Of a stretch of DNA of 64,000 nt, positions 53,886-62,161 are shown piece by piece. Location of the stretch: assembly GCF_900166665.1 (NCBI RefSeq), contig NZ_LT800494.1, positions 1,384,353 through 1,448,352 on the forward strand, read 5' to 3'. A program made the position numbers and the translations under genes. This DNA is from Cytobacillus gottheilii (GTDB taxonomy: Bacteria; Bacillota; Bacilli; Bacillales; Cytobacillaceae). Below the pieces are notes generated by a model. The model was not told the DNA's origin. It saw nothing but the letters and a program-made list of their open reading frames with translations, and did not search any database. Every line of letters begins with the position of its first letter. Within the stretch, counting starts at the first letter, position 1.

Positions 53886-54428
53886 TCAGCGGATTTTCTT
53901 CACTTTCATCGTACTGATCATCATGAAAGATAAGATTAAGGTGAAAGATAAATAGAAGACTGGCGGTATATGTAAGATCATCAGCATGCTTATCGCTGCA
54001 AACAGACCAGCAGCGGTAATTGGCAATCCAATAAAATACTCGTCTTGATGAATCAGATGGTAACGGGCAAGGCGAATTGCCCCGCAGCATGCATACAGAA
54101 TGGTGGAAACCATACCAATGATACCAAATTCATAAAGGGTTCCCTGATATAATAATAGTGCTGGTGCTATGCCAAATGATATAATATCACTCATGGAATC
54201 CAATTGTTTTCCGAACTCAGATTGAATTTGGAGTTTCCTTGCCAGCATCCCATCAAGAAAATCTAAGAGAGCAGCCAAAACAATGAACAAAATTCCAAGT
54301 GAAAGCTGCTCATCCATAATAAATATACAAGCAATACTTCCACTGCTAAGATTCAATAAAGTGAATATATTTGCGATTTGAGACCTGATTCTTTTTAATA
54401 AATGGTGGCTGTTTTGAAATGAAAGCAT
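53886..54428 (-). CDS. pssA: CDP-diacylglycerol-serine O-phosphatidyltransferase
   Basis: PssA makes phosphatidylserine from CDP-diacylglycerol and serine in the membrane. The 180-residue protein has the CDP-alcohol phosphatidyltransferase signature D-G-x2-A-R-x8-G-x3-D-x3-D, seen as DGMLARK followed by FGKQLDSMSD near residues 60-80, and about six membrane helices. AAGGGAGTG precedes the ATG. It is divergent from psd, the next enzyme of the pathway, not in an operon with it as in B. subtilis. Confidence 0.95.
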   Translation of the reverse strand: MLSFQNSHHLLKRIRSQIANIFTLLNLSSGSIACIFIMDEQLSLGILFIVLAALLDFLDGMLARKLQIQSEFGKQLDSMSDIISFGIAPALLLYQGTLYEFGIIGMVSTILYACCGAIRLARYHLIHQDEYFIGLPITAAGLFAAISMLMILHIPPVFYLSFTLILSFMMISTMKVKKIR

Positions 54429-54622
54429 CTTTTCACTCCCTTGAACACATTACATAAGACCTTTTAACAACGAATACAATTGTCCTTATATAATAAATAT
54501 TTTAAAGACTGTTATTTTATACGGTTTAAAAGCAGCAAAGTTTCAGGATGCTAGTATGCATACTTTATATAGCTGCGGATTTCATGCAGGATGACTTAAT
54601 GACAAAAGATTGGAGCTAAAAG

Positions 54623-55420
54623 ATGAAACAACCTATTTACAGATTTTTGATTGAGCTGACGAATGGCAGGATTACGTCTTACCTTCTTCAAAAGTTTGCA
54701 CGTTCAAAGATAAGCAGGTTTGTGATCCCTTCGTTTTCAAGTACCTATAAAATTAATGAAGGTGAAATGGAAAAAGAGATAAAAGAATATCAATCGCTTC
54801 ATGATTTTTTTATCCGAAAGCTTAAAAAGAATGCGCGGATCACGGATGCAGCAGAAGAAGCAGTTGTCAGTCCGGTCGATGCGGTAATAGAGGATATCGG
54901 CTTGATTGAAAGCACGCGAGAAATTGTTGTTAAAGGAAAGACCTATTCAATTAGTGAAATGCTTGGAAGTAAAGAAAAAGCGGATGTTTACGCTGGTGGT
55001 CAGTATATGATTTTGTATTTAAGTCCTAGTCATTATCATCGTATTCATAGTCCTGTTACAGGGACGGTCATGGAACAGTGGACCTTGGGCAGAAAATCAT
55101 ACCCAGTCAATCGGTTGGGGCTCAAATATGGCAGAGATACGTTATCGAAAAATTATCGGACGATCACGGAAATTCAGCATGAAGAAGGAAAGCTTGCGGT
55201 CGTTAAGGTCGGAGCGATGTTTGTCAATTCAATCGAAACAACGCATAATGGGGACATGCTTGAAAAAGGGAGTGAAATGGCTTACTTTACATTCGGTTCT
55301 ACCGTTATTCTCTTGTTTGAAAAGGATACTTTTTTGCTTGATCAGAGCATTAAAGCACCTTTTAATATTCAAACGGGAAAAAGACTTGGCAATCTAGGCC
55401 ATTATTCTGAGCAGGTTTAA
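54623..55420 (+). CDS. psd: phosphatidylserine decarboxylase
   Basis: Psd converts phosphatidylserine to phosphatidylethanolamine. The 265-residue proenzyme contains the self-cleavage site as YFTFGSTVILL near residue 232, where the Ser becomes the pyruvoyl cofactor. SPSHYHRIHSP near residue 135 supplies the conserved His residues and SPVDAV near residue 88 the Asp. A TTGGAGC site precedes the ATG. Together with divergent pssA it completes the pathway. Confidence 0.95.
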   Translation: MKQPIYRFLIELTNGRITSYLLQKFARSKISRFVIPSFSSTYKINEGEMEKEIKEYQSLHDFFIRKLKKNARITDAAEEAVVSPVDAVIEDIGLIESTREIVVKGKTYSISEMLGSKEKADVYAGGQYMILYLSPSHYHRIHSPVTGTVMEQWTLGRKSYPVNRLGLKYGRDTLSKNYRTITEIQHEEGKLAVVKVGAMFVNSIETTHNGDMLEKGSEMAYFTFGSTVILLFEKDTFLLDQSIKAPFNIQTGKRLGNLGHYSEQV

Positions 55421-55434
55421 ATATAGAAAAAATA

Positions 55435-55456
55435 AAAGCCCTTTAAAAAGGGCTTG
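55435..55456. terminator. hairpin between psd and sda
   Basis: AAGCCCTTT and AAAGGGCTT arms lie between the convergent psd and sda genes. The T run is weak on the + strand, while AAAATAAAAG on the other side gives a better T run for sda. Confidence 0.7.
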
Positions 55457-55479
55457 TCCAATTTACAAGTAGCAGACTT

Positions 55480-55620
55480 TTAGGATGAAGCTTTAATCTG
55501 GTTTGTTAGAGATCTCCGATGAATTTCAGTTTCAATTAATCTGATAAAGTCTGGGGAAAGTCTAAGCTCTTTTGCTTTATGGTACGACTCTATGAGCAGG
55601 TCATCTGACAGTTTGCGCAA
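55480..55620 (-). CDS. sda: sporulation checkpoint inhibitor Sda
   Basis: Sda is a 46-residue helical hairpin that inhibits KinA autophosphorylation when replication is blocked. The sequence [20 protein letters not shown] and [15 protein letters not shown] matches the family over its full length. The TTG at 55620 follows GGAGGTGAG at good distance. The upstream region holds three DnaA boxes, consistent with the known DnaA control of sda in B. subtilis. The gene is divergent from yqeG, as in B. subtilis. Confidence 0.93.
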   Translation of the reverse strand: MRKLSDDLLIESYHKAKELRLSPDFIRLIETEIHRRSLTNQIKASS

Positions 55621-55746
55621 AGTTGACTCACCTCCAATAATGTGTGCTTTGTATCGGTCTATTTAACTGGTTTTAAACATATATTAGTAGGTAATTTTGT
55701 TGTACCCTTACTTTACCAAATATAAACACATAGAACAACCGTTCTG

Positions 55747-55845
55747 TTATCCACAGTTTATAGTGGATAACCTGTGATTATTTTGTTTATATATGGGAAA
55801 ATGATAAACGTATCATAGTGTATAATGTGAATAAAGTTATCCACA
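55747..55845. promoter_or_regulatory. DnaA box cluster in the sda-yqeG region
   Basis: Perfect TTATCCACA boxes are at 55747-55755 and 55837-55845, and an inverted one-mismatch box (AGTGGATAA) is at 55762-55770. All are upstream of sda. DnaA-ATP binding here is known to control sda in B. subtilis. Confidence 0.9.
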
Positions 55846-55958
55846 GATTGACTGCTGAAAATTTTGTCGAAAAGTATTTATGATTTATTCATAAATTTGC
55901 GGCAATTCAACATACTTATGGGAAAGTTATTTTATGCAAAAGATAAAGGTGAGATACT

Positions 55959-56142
55959 TATAATGAGAATGAAATTATAAGAAATGACCATTGGTAGCGG
56001 ATGGAAGCTTTACCACTGCTAAAAAGCAGGTCCTGCCGTTAAGAAGATTCTTCTTAAAGCTCTATAACGGTTCAGAAAATATATTGACCATCATTAGATG
56101 ATGTGACATAGTAATGCAGAATAAGAAAATTGAGGTGTGACA
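55959..56142 (+). promoter_or_regulatory. yqeG promoter -10 and structured leader
   Basis: TATAAT at 55959-55964 is a likely -10 box, with a poor -35. The ~170-nt leader contains TTAAGAAG-ATT-CTTCTTAA (about 56039-56057) within an outer CCGTTA/TAACGG pair, and an upstream GGTAGCGG...CCACTGCTA stem. No T run follows, so the structure is not a simple terminator. Confidence 0.45.
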
Positions 56143-56661
56143 ATGGTGTTGAAGCATTTTTTACCAAATCAGCATGTGAAGAGTATCTTTGAAATAACTC
56201 CGGATACGTTAGCTGAAAGAGGTGTTAAGGGAATTATTACCGATTTGGATAACACGCTTGTTGAGTGGGATCGTCCAAACGCAACCCCTAAACTGATTAA
56301 ATGGTTTGAGGATATGAAAAATAGCAATATTAAAGTAACGATTGTGTCCAATAATAATGAAAATAGAGTAAAGGCCTTTTCTGAGCCGCTTAATATACCC
56401 TTCATATATCAAGCTCGCAAACCAATGGGACGAGCTTTTAGACGTGCATTAACAGAAATGGGATTACAGCAGGATGAAACGGTTGTGATCGGAGACCAGC
56501 TGCTTACAGATGTTCTGGGAGGAAACCGCAGCGGGTTTCACACCGTTTTAGTTGTTCCTGTTGCCCAAACAGATGGATTTATAACAAGGTTTAACAGAAA
56601 AGTGGAAAGACGCATCCTAAATTTCTTCAGGAAAAAAGGGATGATTCAGTGGGAGGATTAA
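56143..56661 (+). CDS. yqeG: YqeG family HAD IIIA-type phosphatase
   Basis: A 172-residue HAD-superfamily phosphatase. Motif I is TDLDNTLVEWD near residue 30, motif II TIVSNNN near 65, and motif III/IV IGDQLLTDVLGG near residue 118. The physiological substrate is not certain, and the family is related to phosphatidylglycerophosphatase-type HAD enzymes. The ATG at 56143 follows TTGAGGTGTG. It leads the ribosome-biogenesis operon yqeG-yqeM, with yqeH three bases downstream. Confidence 0.94.
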   Translation: MVLKHFLPNQHVKSIFEITPDTLAERGVKGIITDLDNTLVEWDRPNATPKLIKWFEDMKNSNIKVTIVSNNNENRVKAFSEPLNIPFIYQARKPMGRAFRRALTEMGLQQDETVVIGDQLLTDVLGGNRSGFHTVLVVPVAQTDGFITRFNRKVERRILNFFRKKGMIQWED

Positions 56662-56664
56662 ATT

Positions 56665-57771
56665 TTGAGTGAACAATATGTTTGCATAGGCTGTGGAGTG
56701 AAGATACAAACAGATGAAAGAGAAGGCCTAGGTTATGCTCCGCCTTCAGCATTAGAAAAAGAGGAGATCATTTGTCAGCGCTGTTTCCGTTTAAAGCATT
56801 ACAACGAAATTCAAGATGTAAGCTTAACAGATGATGATTTTCTAAAAATATTAAACGGCATTGGCCAAACAGATGCCCTGATCGTTAAAATTGTCGATAT
56901 CTTTGACTTTAATGGCAGCTGGCTGCCTGGACTGCACCGTTTTGTGGGAAAAAATAAAATTCTTTTGGTTGGAAACAAGGTCGACCTATTACCGAAATCA
57001 GTTAAGCATAACAAGCTGATCAACTGGATGAAGCAGGAAGCGAAAGAGCTTGGATTAAAGCCTGAAGATGTTTTTCTGGTGAGTGCAGGAAAAGGCCAGA
57101 ATATAAAGGAAGTAGCTGAAGCAATTGATGAGCTGCGGGGCGGAAAAGATGTATACGTTGTCGGCTGTACTAATGTCGGGAAATCTACGTTTATAAATCG
57201 TATTCTAAAGGAAGTAACAGGTGAAGGTGACATCATCACAACGTCTCATTTCCCTGGCACGACTCTTGATATTATAGAAATTCCGCTTGCTGATGGACAG
57301 GCACTGATGGACACACCTGGCATAATCAATCATCATCAAATGGCTCACTTTGTCGATAAGCGTGATTTGAAAATCATTACGCCGAAAAAAGAAATTAAGC
57401 CAAAAATCTATCAGCTCAATGAAGGGCAGACATTATATTTTGGCGGATTAGCAAGATTTGATTATGTCTCAGGCGGCGGCAAAAAGTCGTTTGTCTGTCA
57501 TTTTTCAAACGAATTGCTTATTCATCGTACCAAAACAGAGAATGCTGAGGAGCTATATAAAAATCATGCCGGCGAAATGCTGACACCTCCGAGACAAGAG
57601 CAAATGGACGAGTTTCCGGAGCTTGTAAAACAAGAATTCTCGATTAAAGAAGGGAAGACAGACATCGTTTTCTCGGGTTTAGGCTGGATTACGGTTAACG
57701 ACCCGGGGATTAAAATTACGGCATTTGTTCCTAAAGGTGTTCATGTTTTAACTCGAAAGTCACTTATTTAA
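56665..57771 (+). CDS. yqeH: ribosome biogenesis GTPase YqeH
   Basis: A 368-residue circularly permuted GTPase needed for 30S subunit assembly. An N-terminal zinc finger (CIGCGVKIQTD...CQRCFRL) is followed by the G4 motif NKVDLLPK, G5 SAGKG, then the P-loop GCTNVGKST and G3 DTPG. This is the G4-G5-G1-G2-G3 order typical of the family. The C-terminal domain binds nucleic acid. A TTG start is used. Confidence 0.96.
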   Translation: MSEQYVCIGCGVKIQTDEREGLGYAPPSALEKEEIICQRCFRLKHYNEIQDVSLTDDDFLKILNGIGQTDALIVKIVDIFDFNGSWLPGLHRFVGKNKILLVGNKVDLLPKSVKHNKLINWMKQEAKELGLKPEDVFLVSAGKGQNIKEVAEAIDELRGGKDVYVVGCTNVGKSTFINRILKEVTGEGDIITTSHFPGTTLDIIEIPLADGQALMDTPGIINHHQMAHFVDKRDLKIITPKKEIKPKIYQLNEGQTLYFGGLARFDYVSGGGKKSFVCHFSNELLIHRTKTENAEELYKNHAGEMLTPPRQEQMDEFPELVKQEFSIKEGKTDIVFSGLGWITVNDPGIKITAFVPKGVHVLTRKSLI

Positions 57772-57798
57772 TTTTTTTACAGAAGGGGAGTCAGATTC

Positions 57799-58629
57799 AT
57801 GCAAAAGCTATATGCTGTATTAGGTGATCCGATCGCTCATTCCATGTCGCCTGTTATGCATAATGATCTTTTTGGAGCGTATGGGATTCATGCCCATTAC
57901 CACCCTCTTCTCGTAAAAAAAGAAACACTGCAAGAGGCTGTAACAGGATTAAAGGCGATTGGAATTTCGGGCTTCAATGTAACAGTTCCGCATAAAGAAA
58001 GAATTATTCCTTTTCTTGATTATGTAGACCCGCTTGCAGCAGCTATTGGCGCTGTAAACACAGTCGTCAATATAGAAGGCAAACTGCAGGGCTATAATAC
58101 GGACGGCACAGGTTACGTGGCAGGATTGCAGACGGTACTGTCGGATTTCAAGGACAGGCGGACATTGGTAATTGGAGCTGGAGGAGCAGCAAGAGGCATT
58201 TATTTTGCCCTAGCTGCTGCAGGCGTTCAGCAAATGGATCTGTGCAATCGGACCGCAGAGAAGGCCGAGCTGATTAAAAATGAGTGTCCATATGAAGTGG
58301 AAACAAATGTTTATTCAAAGGACATGGCGGAAAAAGTGCTGTCACAGTATGGTTTAATCATTCAAACGACGCCAATTGGGATGTCTTCCGCCGCCACAGA
58401 CATGCCTCTGTCTTTACAGCATCTTGATTCTAAAACATTTGTCAGCGATATTATCTATAATCCGCTCTACTCTCCCTTTTTACTTGCAGCCAAAAATATG
58501 GGAGCAGAGGTTCAAAACGGACTGCCCATGTTTGTGTATCAGGGAGCATTAGCTTTCGAACTTTGGACAGGCATCAAACCCGATACAAATAGAATGAAAA
58601 AACTTGTATTATCACATCTAGGAGGTTAA
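57799..58629 (+). CDS. aroE: shikimate dehydrogenase (NADP+)
   Basis: AroE reduces 3-dehydroshikimate in the aromatic amino acid pathway. The 276-residue protein has the substrate-binding region GDPIAHSMSPVMHN at the N terminus and the catalytic Lys in NVTVPHKE. A second substrate motif is NTDGTGY and the nucleotide-binding loop is VIGAGGAARG near residue 128. GAAGGGGAG precedes the ATG. It is embedded in the yqe operon as in other Bacilli. Confidence 0.97.
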   Translation: MQKLYAVLGDPIAHSMSPVMHNDLFGAYGIHAHYHPLLVKKETLQEAVTGLKAIGISGFNVTVPHKERIIPFLDYVDPLAAAIGAVNTVVNIEGKLQGYNTDGTGYVAGLQTVLSDFKDRRTLVIGAGGAARGIYFALAAAGVQQMDLCNRTAEKAELIKNECPYEVETNVYSKDMAEKVLSQYGLIIQTTPIGMSSAATDMPLSLQHLDSKTFVSDIIYNPLYSPFLLAAKNMGAEVQNGLPMFVYQGALAFELWTGIKPDTNRMKKLVLSHLGG

Positions 58630-58631
58630 CA

Positions 58632-58922
58632 ATGTTAACAGGTAAACAAAAAAGATTTTTAAGATCAAAGGCACATCATTTGAACCCGATTTTTCAGGTT
58701 GGAAAAGGCGGCGTCAATGAAAATATGATCGGGCAAATCCGTGAAGCGCTTGAAGCAAGAGAACTGATGAAAATCAGCGTGCTTCAAAACTGTGAAGAAG
58801 ACCGCGATGATGTGGCATCAGCACTATCAAAAGGCGCACATGCAGAATTAGTGCAAGTGATCGGAAACACAATAGTACTGTATAAAGAATCAAGAGAGAA
58901 TAAGCAAATTCAATTACCATAA
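58632..58922 (+). CDS. yqeI: YhbY-type RNA-binding protein YqeI
   Basis: The 96-residue CRM-domain protein binds RNA and is associated with the large ribosomal subunit. The family pattern LTGKQKRFLRSKAHHLNPIF and VGKGGVNENMI is complete. TAGGAGG overlaps the aroE end. It has two bases of spacing to aroE and is followed by nadD. Confidence 0.95.
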   Translation: MLTGKQKRFLRSKAHHLNPIFQVGKGGVNENMIGQIREALEARELMKISVLQNCEEDRDDVASALSKGAHAELVQVIGNTIVLYKESRENKQIQLP

Positions 58923-58938
58923 CAGGGAGTGAAGACTT

Positions 58939-59508
58939 CTGAAAAAGGTAGGAATTCTGGGCGGAACCTTTGACCCTCCGCATCTTGGCCATTTTATTAT
59001 TGCGAATGAGGTAAAAGAGGAACTTGAGCTTGATGAAATCTGGTTTATGCCAAACCAGGAGCCTCCGCATAAAGTGCGGACTAACTCAGTGCCGGCATCA
59101 GATCGGGTCAGGATGCTAGAGCTTGGCATTACGGGGCGGCCTGGTTTTAAAGTAGAGACGATTGAACTGGACAGGCAAGGCCCTTCCTATACCTATGACA
59201 CCATCAAGCAGCTGAATGAGTTATATAAACAATACAGCTTTTATTTTATCATCGGTGCGGACATGGTAGAATATTTGCCAAAATGGCATAACATCGATGA
59301 GCTGATTACGATGGTGCAATTCATTGGTGTCAATCGACCTGCATATGAGCTTGAAAGCGACTATCCTATTACATATGCCAATGTACCGGATGTGGCGATT
59401 TCATCCAGTATGATTCGGGATCGTCTTCAAAAAGGGAGATCCATTACGTATTTAGTTCCGAATGAAATACGTGATTATATAAAGGAGAAAAAGCTGTATG
59501 GACCGTGA
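58939..59508 (+). CDS. nadD: nicotinate-nucleotide adenylyltransferase, CTG start
   Basis: NadD converts nicotinate mononucleotide to deamido-NAD. The complete 189-residue protein requires a CTG start at 58939, preceded by AGGGAGTGAAG. The first ATG (59047) would delete the nucleotide-binding GILGGTFDPPHLGHF motif and 36 residues. The remaining motifs are intact, including WFMPNQEPPHK, PSYTYDT and the C-terminal ISSSMIRDR (the ISSTxIR box). Length matches B. subtilis NadD. It overlaps yqeK by 11 bases. Confidence 0.94.
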   Translation: MKKVGILGGTFDPPHLGHFIIANEVKEELELDEIWFMPNQEPPHKVRTNSVPASDRVRMLELGITGRPGFKVETIELDRQGPSYTYDTIKQLNELYKQYSFYFIIGADMVEYLPKWHNIDELITMVQFIGVNRPAYELESDYPITYANVPDVAISSSMIRDRLQKGRSITYLVPNEIRDYIKEKKLYGP

Positions 59509-60076
59509 AAAAGCATTGAGCATTGTAAAAGAGCAATTAACTGAGAAAAGGTATATTCATACCATTGGTGTGATGGAAACAGCGATTGAACTGGCAAAAA
59601 AGTATAAAGCTGATGAGAAAAAAGCGGAGATCGCAGCGATTTTCCATGATTATGCGAAGTTCAGACCGAAAGATGAAATGAAAAGCATCATCTTCGAACA
59701 GAATATGCCGGCAGACTTGCTTCTGCATCACTCAGAGCTATGGCATGCTCCTGTAGGGGCTTACCTTGTTAAAGAGGAAGCGGGCATTGCAGATGAAGAG
59801 ATATTGGATGCAATCCGCTATCATACATCAGGGCGCGAGCATATGACGCTTTTGGACAAAATTATCTATGTCGCCGATTATATTGAGCCGGGCCGCAAAT
59901 TCCCTGGTGTCGAGGAAGTCCGGCTGTCAGCACAAGAAAATTTAGATGCAGCACTTAAACAGGCGATGAGCAATACGATTATATTTTTAATAAAACAGGG
60001 ACAGGCAGTATATCCGCAGACATTAGAGGCTTATAATGGATTATTGTTAAATAGAAAGGACAGATTAAATGACTGA
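59498..60076 (+). CDS. yqeK: HD-domain hydrolase YqeK (Ap4A hydrolase-type)
   Basis: A 192-residue HD-domain protein. The metal ligands are visible in YIHTIGVMETA, IFHDYAK near residue 50, and LLHHSELWHAPVGA, with YHTSG and IIYVADYIEPGRKF in the C-terminal half. The family hydrolyses diadenosine tetraphosphate symmetrically. It overlaps nadD and rsfS at its ends, so the operon is translated as a coupled unit. Confidence 0.94.
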   Translation: MDREKALSIVKEQLTEKRYIHTIGVMETAIELAKKYKADEKKAEIAAIFHDYAKFRPKDEMKSIIFEQNMPADLLLHHSELWHAPVGAYLVKEEAGIADEEILDAIRYHTSGREHMTLLDKIIYVADYIEPGRKFPGVEEVRLSAQENLDAALKQAMSNTIIFLIKQGQAVYPQTLEAYNGLLLNRKDRLND

Positions 60077-60422
60077 AAAAACATTATTAAATACAGCTGT
60101 AAAAGCAGCAGACGATAAAAGAGCAGAGGATATTATCGCATTAAATATGAAGGGAATTTCCTTAATTGCCGATTATTTTGTGATTTGCCATGGTAACTCT
60201 GATAAGCAAGTACAGGCAATTGCCCGCGAAATCAAAGAAAAAGCAGAAGAGTTAGGACATACAGTTAAGCGTATGGAAGGCTTCGATGAGGCAAGATGGA
60301 TCCTCGTTGATTTAGGAGATGTTGTGGCACATGTCTTCCATAAGGATGAAAGAAATTATTACAATCTAGAACGCCTTTGGGGAGACGCACCATCTGAAAA
60401 TGTTCAAAGCGAGTTAAACTAA
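60069..60422 (+). CDS. rsfS: ribosomal silencing factor RsfS
   Basis: RsfS binds ribosomal protein uL14 and blocks subunit joining during starvation. The 117-residue protein has the conserved DYFVICHGNSDKQVQAIA near residue 38, GFDEARWILVDLGD near residue 76, and ends with the FHKDERNYYNLERLWGDA element. It overlaps yqeK by 8 bases and shares TAATG with yqeM. Confidence 0.96.
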   Translation: MTEKTLLNTAVKAADDKRAEDIIALNMKGISLIADYFVICHGNSDKQVQAIAREIKEKAEELGHTVKRMEGFDEARWILVDLGDVVAHVFHKDERNYYNLERLWGDAPSENVQSELN

Positions 60423-61168
60423 TGAGCTATGAGCAGTTCGCTTATCTTTACGATGAGCTGATGAAAGATGTTCCCTATGATAAATGGGTTGAAATCATTG
60501 AGCAAAAGGCCGCTGAATACAATGTTACAGGGAAAAGATTGCTGGACCTTGCCTGCGGAACAGGTGAGCTTTCTGTCCGCCTTGCAGGCAGCGGATATGA
60601 TGTAACAGGAGTAGATCTTTCAGAAGATATGCTTTCTGTTGCAAGGGGTAAGTCTGATGAACAAGGCATTCCTATCCAGTATTTTCAGCAAAACATGGCT
60701 GAGCTTGAAGGTCTTGGTTTCTTTGACATCATCGGCATTTTTTGCGATTCTCTGAACTATTTGCAAAATGAAGAAGACGTGAAGAGAACCTTTGAGGGTG
60801 TATTCACACACCTAAAAGATGATGGTCTGTTTATTATAGATGTCCATTCTGTTTATAAAATGACGGACATCTTTATGAACCAGACATTCGCTTTAAATGA
60901 AGAAGAAATCAGCTACATATGGGAAAGCTTTGAAGGCGAACATCCTCACAGTGTTGAGCATGAATTAACTTTTTTTGCTCTTGATGAAACAACAGGCAAA
61001 TATGACCGCTATGATGAACTCCATTTTCAGCGCACCTATCCTGTTGAACAATACCAAGCATGGCTGAAGCAGGCTGGCTTTGAAGTGCTGGAAATTTTAG
61101 CAGACTTCTCTGATACCCCGCCGCAATCTGATTCTGAGCGGATCTTTTTTGTGTGTAGGAAGTTCTAA
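60422..61168 (+). CDS. yqeM: class I SAM methyltransferase YqeM
   Basis: A 248-residue methyltransferase with motif I LLDLACGTGELSVRLA near residue 40, GVDLSEDML near 63 and post-motif IIGIFCDSLNYL near 100. The substrate is not known. It ends the yqeG operon. Its start overlaps the rsfS stop by one base and a strong terminator follows. Confidence 0.93.
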   Translation: MSYEQFAYLYDELMKDVPYDKWVEIIEQKAAEYNVTGKRLLDLACGTGELSVRLAGSGYDVTGVDLSEDMLSVARGKSDEQGIPIQYFQQNMAELEGLGFFDIIGIFCDSLNYLQNEEDVKRTFEGVFTHLKDDGLFIIDVHSVYKMTDIFMNQTFALNEEEISYIWESFEGEHPHSVEHELTFFALDETTGKYDRYDELHFQRTYPVEQYQAWLKQAGFEVLEILADFSDTPPQSDSERIFFVCRKF

Positions 61169-61178
61169 GAAATAACAA

Positions 61179-61215
61179 AAAAGCAAGATCATGAGAAAAA
61201 TGATCTTGCTTTTAA
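61179..61215. terminator. bidirectional terminator between yqeM and comER
   Basis: AAAAGCAAGATCAT and ATGATCTTGCTTTT arms form a 14-bp perfect stem. Confidence 0.93.
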
Positions 61216-61250
61216 ATTTTTTAAAGGATTTTTTTCCATTATGCCGAATA

Positions 61251-62072
61251 CTAGAATGTATACTGTTTTTTCATGAGGTCTAAATCATCAGCAAACTTCG
61301 CATGTGTGGCCTTGAATACCAGTTCAAACACATCTCCCAGCTCATTCTCCAGCACTTTAATGCCTTCTCCTGTAATGCCGCCTTTTACACACACCTTTTC
61401 CTGCAGTGTCGGCAGTGTATAATATCCTTTTCTCAAAAGCTCGCCCAATCCAATCAGCATTTCTCCAGCAAGCTTTGTTGCTGTCTCCTGATCGATCTCT
61501 GTCTCATTTACCGCAGCAGTGATGAACCGCTGTGTTAAATAACTATAAAAGGCAGGCCCGCAGCTGACAATATCAGAGGCTACGCGAGTAATATTCTCTT
61601 CAATTTCAACCGGTGTCGAGATCGAAGTAAAAAGAGTCTGTAAGCTGAGTCTCCACTTTTCCTCACAGCGCTCGCCGAAACTAAGCAGGGAAACTCCAGC
61701 TAAGGAACGGTTCGTAATGCTTGGAATGGCCCTTGCCGCAGAGCATGGAACAATCGATTCCAGCTGCTTTATACTTATTGGGCTTGTAATGGATACGACA
61801 CATTTATCAGCACTCAGCTGCTCCTGTATACTGCTGACTACATGATATACATCGTGAGGCTTCACACAGATAAAAATTAAATCAGAGTGCTCTGCGACCG
61901 CTTTAGCATCAACCCCTACATTTAATCCCGCGTACACCTCCTGCAGCGATAGTGCTTTTGCAAGCGTACGGTTTGTCACCATTAAATCCTCCGGTAAAAC
62001 AGTACCAGCTTCTATAAATGATTCAGTTAAAATTCTGCCCATATTTCCTGTGCCAATCACACCAATTTTCAT
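61251..62072 (-). CDS. comER: late competence protein ComER (ProC-like)
   Basis: A 273-residue protein of the pyrroline-5-carboxylate reductase family with the Rossmann motif IGVIGTGNMG at the N terminus and the family stretch SCGPAFYSYLTQRF near residue 170. It is divergent from comEA as in B. subtilis. Its enzymatic role is not established, and homologues have been connected with sporulation and biofilm timing. AGGAGGG precedes the ATG. Confidence 0.94.
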   Translation of the reverse strand: MKIGVIGTGNMGRILTESFIEAGTVLPEDLMVTNRTLAKALSLQEVYAGLNVGVDAKAVAEHSDLIFICVKPHDVYHVVSSIQEQLSADKCVVSITSPISIKQLESIVPCSAARAIPSITNRSLAGVSLLSFGERCEEKWRLSLQTLFTSISTPVEIEENITRVASDIVSCGPAFYSYLTQRFITAAVNETEIDQETATKLAGEMLIGLGELLRKGYYTLPTLQEKVCVKGGITGEGIKVLENELGDVFELVFKATHAKFADDLDLMKKQYTF

Positions 62073-62161
62073 GCTGCAACCCTCCTATGCATGCAAAACT
62101 TTCTCCTAAAAACATATGAAAAAAATAAACAAATATGCTAAAAGAAAGGGAGCTGAAAGCT

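Noticed and set aside
59047-59508. N-terminally truncated nadD starting at ATG
   Set aside because: The missing motif is encoded just upstream in the same frame and a CTG start with a good ribosome binding site restores full length.
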